Source of the DNA: Dehalococcoides mccartyi
Lineage (GTDB): Bacteria; Chloroflexota; Dehalococcoidia; UBA2979
Assembly: GCA_945888895.1 (NCBI GenBank)
Contig: CAMDAY010000116.1
Span: 1-7,006, forward strand
Direction of reading: 5' to 3'
DNA length: 7,006 bases
In this document: one piece after another, positions 5,195 through 7,006 of the stretch
Layout of the letters: each line of letters starts with the position of its first letter
How positions within the stretch are numbered: position 1 is the first letter of the stretch
Notes under the pieces: model-generated
Databases searched by the model: none
Told to the model about the DNA's origin: nothing
Seen by the model: only the letters and a program-made list of their open reading frames with translations
Position numbers and translations under genes: made by a program

Positions 5195-6166
5195 GTGACC
5201 ACCGAGGCCGTACGTCGCGCGCTGCAAGCGTCCGGCGTGCGGCCTCTTCGTGTGCCCGACGCCGTCAGCGCGCTCGGCTCCGGCTACGCGGCTGACGCGT
5301 ATCTTGTGCGGGCGCGGGCCGGGATACCCGGCCCGCCCTCCGGGAGGTCGCGGGGCGCTTCGGCCACTCAGATCGTGCTGCGGCTGCCGAAGCCACCGCT
5401 CTCCTACAGCGCGCCATTGCTGCAACGCGAGACACGACTGCTGCGCGCGCTGGAGCGCTACGACCTCGGCGTCACGACGCCACGAGGCATGCGCCCCATC
5501 CGCGATGGACGCACGTTCCTCGGGACGGTGCACGAGTACGTCGGGGGGACGCCGTTCGCGAGCGGACTGCGCGGGGTGACGAGGGAGCGACTGTGCACGG
5601 GAATCGGTCAGTTCCTCGCAGCGCTGCACGCCGTCCCCACGGTCGCAGCCATACGCGCGGGCGCGGTCGAGCGTGACCTGTGGCCCGATCTCTATCGCGG
5701 GCTGATCGCCGAGACGCTGCCGCAGCTCGGCGGCGCGGCAGGCACATGGCTCGTCCAGACCGCCGAGGATTTCGAGCGCGGCGGCGGCACGCACCACGCA
5801 CCGCGCGTGCTCGTGCACGGCGACATCCAGCAGAAGCACCTGCTCGTGGACGAGCACAGCGCGCTTTCAGGCGTCATCGACTTCGGGGAGGCGCAGGTGG
5901 CTGACCCGGCGCTCGATTTCGCGGGCGTGCTGAACCAGCTCGTGTGGGCGGACCTCGAGCGGGTGTGGGTCGCGTACCAGGCGGCGGGCGGGCGCCTCGA
6001 CGCCGACGTGGAGCGGCGCGTGCGGTTCTACATCGCCGTGGTACCGATCTACCGCGTGCTCTACGGCGAGGCCGCCCAGGGGCCGCAGGAGCGCCTCGGA
6101 GGCATCCGTCAGCTCGCGGCGCGAGCGGCTGCGGCGACCCGTCGAGGTGCCTCGCCAGACCGATGA
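5195..6166 (+). CDS. APH-family phosphotransferase (kinase-like) of unknown substrate
   Basis: A 323-residue protein with the aminoglycoside phosphotransferase/choline kinase fold. Seen in the sequence: a glycine-rich loop LGSGYAADAYLV (27-38); a strand IVLRLPKP (60-67) that should carry the nucleotide-binding basic residue; a helix with QRETRLLRALE; the catalytic loop VHGDIQQKHLLVD with His208 and Asp210; and the metal-binding IDFGEA with Asp229. The usual Asn of the HGDxxxxN motif is His215. As I recall, similar His variants exist in this superfamily, so activity is not excluded. The superfamily includes kinases of antibiotics, homoserine, choline and methylthioribose, and the substrate cannot be read from sequence. 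No Shine-Dalgarno precedes the GTG at 5195; in-frame GTGs at 5237 and 5252 are alternatives but would cut close to the glycine loop. Codon use is more relaxed than in the leu genes (ATA, CTT, CGT, TAT appear). A palindrome-encoded insertion spans about residues 40-58. It lies 28 bases after leuD, so co-transcription is likely. Confidence 0.8.
   Translation: MTTEAVRRALQASGVRPLRVPDAVSALGSGYAADAYLVRARAGIPGPPSGRSRGASATQIVLRLPKPPLSYSAPLLQRETRLLRALERYDLGVTTPRGMRPIRDGRTFLGTVHEYVGGTPFASGLRGVTRERLCTGIGQFLAALHAVPTVAAIRAGAVERDLWPDLYRGLIAETLPQLGGAAGTWLVQTAEDFERGGGTHHAPRVLVHGDIQQKHLLVDEHSALSGVIDFGEAQVADPALDFAGVLNQLVWADLERVWVAYQAAGGRLDADVERRVRFYIAVVPIYRVLYGEAAQGPQERLGGIRQLAARAAAATRRGASPDR
5314..5336. repeat. 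Perfect 10-bp palindrome inside the kinase-like gene
   Basis: GCGGGCCGGG (5314-5323) pairs perfectly with CCCGGCCCGC (5327-5336) around an ATA loop. A smaller CCTC/GAGG stem (5337-5340 with 5344-5347) follows. It encodes residues around AGIPGPPSG (42-50), between the first two strands of the N-lobe, where family members usually have a short turn. The core CGGGATACCCG (5320-5330) is the reverse complement of the hairpin core at 2976-2986 in the leuA-leuC gap. The position and the shared core suggest a small dispersed palindromic element. GC-rich coding DNA can also make such stems by chance. Confidence 0.4.
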
Positions 6167-6169
6167 GCG

Positions 6170-6190
6170 GCGGGTGAGCAGAGCGCCCGC
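6170..6190 (+). terminator. Short hairpin after the kinase-like gene
   Basis: GCGGGTG (6170-6176) pairs with CGCCCGC (6184-6190), one pair being G-U, around a seven-base loop. It starts 4 bases after the TGA and overlaps the proposed -35 element for leuB. There is no T run. It is a weak terminator candidate, possibly incidental. Confidence 0.2.
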
Positions 6191-6202
6191 GCACGCTACA
6201 CT
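6174..6202 (+). promoter_or_regulatory. Candidate promoter for leuB
   Basis: TACACT (6197-6202) is a good match to the TANNNT -10 pattern of high-GC bacteria. GTGAGC (6174-6179), which shares the central TGA of TTGACA, lies 17 bases upstream. Transcription would start near 6209, leaving an untranslated leader of about 95 bases before leuB. The leader contains only a weak stem (GCCAC 6236-6240 with GTGGC 6253-6257). The 138-base gap, much longer than the other spacings downstream of leuC, supports a separate promoter here. Confidence 0.45.
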
Positions 6203-6295
6203 CGCGCGACATTCCGGACACACCACCGATGCCGAGCCACACCGCGACGGACGTGGCGCGGATGGCACGGGAAGCACAGCGACCCCTCGCGAACT

Positions 6296-6299
6296 GGAG
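6296..6299 (+). promoter_or_regulatory. Ribosome binding site of leuB
   Basis: GGAG followed by AAACA places the ATG at 6305 5 bases downstream. This agrees with the protein starting at MSTFNILVLPGDGIGPEV, the usual LeuB N-terminus. Confidence 0.7.
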
Positions 6300-6304
6300 A
6301 AACA

Positions 6305-7006
6305 ATGTCCACCTTCAACATCCTCGTGCTTCCGGGCGACGGCATCGGGCCGGAGGTGTGCGCCGAGGGCGTGCGCGCGCTGGAGGCGGTGGGCAAGCGC
6401 TTCGAGCACGTCTTCAACTTCGAGCGGGACATCGTCGGCGGCGCGAGCATCGACGCCCACGGCACGGCGCTGCGGCCCGAGGTCCTCGAGAAGGCGAAGG
6501 CGAGCGACGCGGTGCTGTTCGGCGCGGTCGGCGGGCCGAAGTGGGACAACCCCACGGCGACCGTGCGCCCGGAGCAGGGGCTCCTCGCGCTGCGCTCCGG
6601 GCTCCAGCTGTGGGCCAACCTGCGCCCGGTGAAAGCGGAACCCGCCCTGCTGCACGCCTCCTCGCTCAAGCCCGAGGTGATCGAGGGCGTCGACATCGTC
6701 GTCATCCGTGAGCTGACCAGCGGCATCTACTTCGGCAAGCCGCAAGAGCGCCGCATCGTGGACGGCAAGCGCGAGGCGATCGACACGAACTACTACAACG
6801 AGGAGGAGGTCGCGCGCGTCGCGCACCTCGGCTTCCAGCTCGCGCGCGGGCGGCGCAAGAAGCTCACCAGCCTCGACAAGGCGAACGTGCTCGCGACCTC
6901 TCGCCTGTGGCGCGAGATCGTCACCGAAGTCGCACCGCAGTACCCGGACGTGCAACTGGAGCACGTGCTCGTCGACGCGATGACGATGCACCTGATCCGC
7001 CGCCCG
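6305..7006 (+). CDS. leuB: 3-isopropylmalate dehydrogenase, 3' end outside window
   Basis: Oxidatively decarboxylates 3-isopropylmalate with NAD+ to 2-oxoisocaproate, the leucine precursor. Only the first 234 codons are in the window; the family has about 350-370. Present are VLPGDGIGPEV at the N-terminus, GAVGGPKWDNP, the substrate-binding Arg97 and Arg107 in LRSGLQLWANLRPV, Arg135 in RELTSGIYFGKP with the catalytic Tyr142, catalytic Lys192 in LDKANVL, and Asp224 in VDAMTMHLIRRP. RELTSG replaces the common RELTGG, a conservative variant. Isocitrate and tartrate dehydrogenases are relatives, but the motifs and the leu context make LeuB clear. It probably has its own promoter in the preceding gap and may also be read from leuCD. 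Confidence 0.97.
   Translation, partial: MSTFNILVLPGDGIGPEVCAEGVRALEAVGKRFEHVFNFERDIVGGASIDAHGTALRPEVLEKAKASDAVLFGAVGGPKWDNPTATVRPEQGLLALRSGLQLWANLRPVKAEPALLHASSLKPEVIEGVDIVVIRELTSGIYFGKPQERRIVDGKREAIDTNYYNEEEVARVAHLGFQLARGRRKKLTSLDKANVLATSRLWREIVTEVAPQYPDVQLEHVLVDAMTMHLIRRP

Noticed and set aside
5867..6991. Minus-strand open frame opposite the kinase-like gene and leuB (374 codons)
   Set aside because: Spans two real genes on the other strand and the gap between them; Arg/Ala-rich product without recognisable domains.
1..7006. CRISPR arrays, tRNA or rRNA genes, insertion sequences, toxin-antitoxin or phage genes
   Set aside because: No repeat-spacer pattern, cloverleaf, transposase motif or defence gene was found on either strand; the window is metabolic.

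Overview
The window carries a run of branched-chain amino acid genes, all on the + strand: ilvC, leuA, leuC, leuD, an APH-family kinase-like gene and the first two thirds of leuB, which runs off the right edge. The DNA is strongly GC-rich, with third codon positions almost all G or C. Translation starts show clear Shine-Dalgarno sequences. Together these suggest a high-GC bacterium, for example from Chloroflexota or Actinomycetota. The phylum cannot be fixed from this sequence alone. LeuA is the shorter E. coli-like form (about 520 residues), not the longer form typical of mycobacteria.

Layout. 1-87 is the ilvC leader; the gene upstream is not visible. ilvC (88-1083) starts at a TTG. 1084-1361 has no convincing gene but is packed with inverted repeats: a long imperfect stem-loop, a terminator-like hairpin and a second strong hairpin just before leuA. 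leuA is 1362-2924. 2925-3097 again holds three hairpins in a row and a possible -10 element. leuC (3098-4522) and leuD (4543-5166) are 20 bases apart and encode the two subunits of one enzyme. A phosphotransferase-like gene (5195-6166) follows 28 bases later. A 138-base gap (6167-6304) with a plausible promoter precedes leuB (from 6305).

How the genes work together. IlvC makes 2,3-dihydroxy-isovalerate on the valine/leucine route. LeuA condenses 2-oxoisovalerate with acetyl-CoA, LeuCD isomerises 2-isopropylmalate to 3-isopropylmalate, and LeuB oxidises it to the leucine precursor. The kinase-like protein has no known place in this pathway.

Nothing here amounts to a clearly new system. The points most worth a second look are the unexplained kinase-like gene between leuD and leuB, a 10-bp perfect palindrome inside that gene that appears to add an in-frame loop, the structured ilvC-leuA and leuA-leuC gaps (possible attenuators), and a Tyr in place of the usual Arg in the IlvC cofactor loop.
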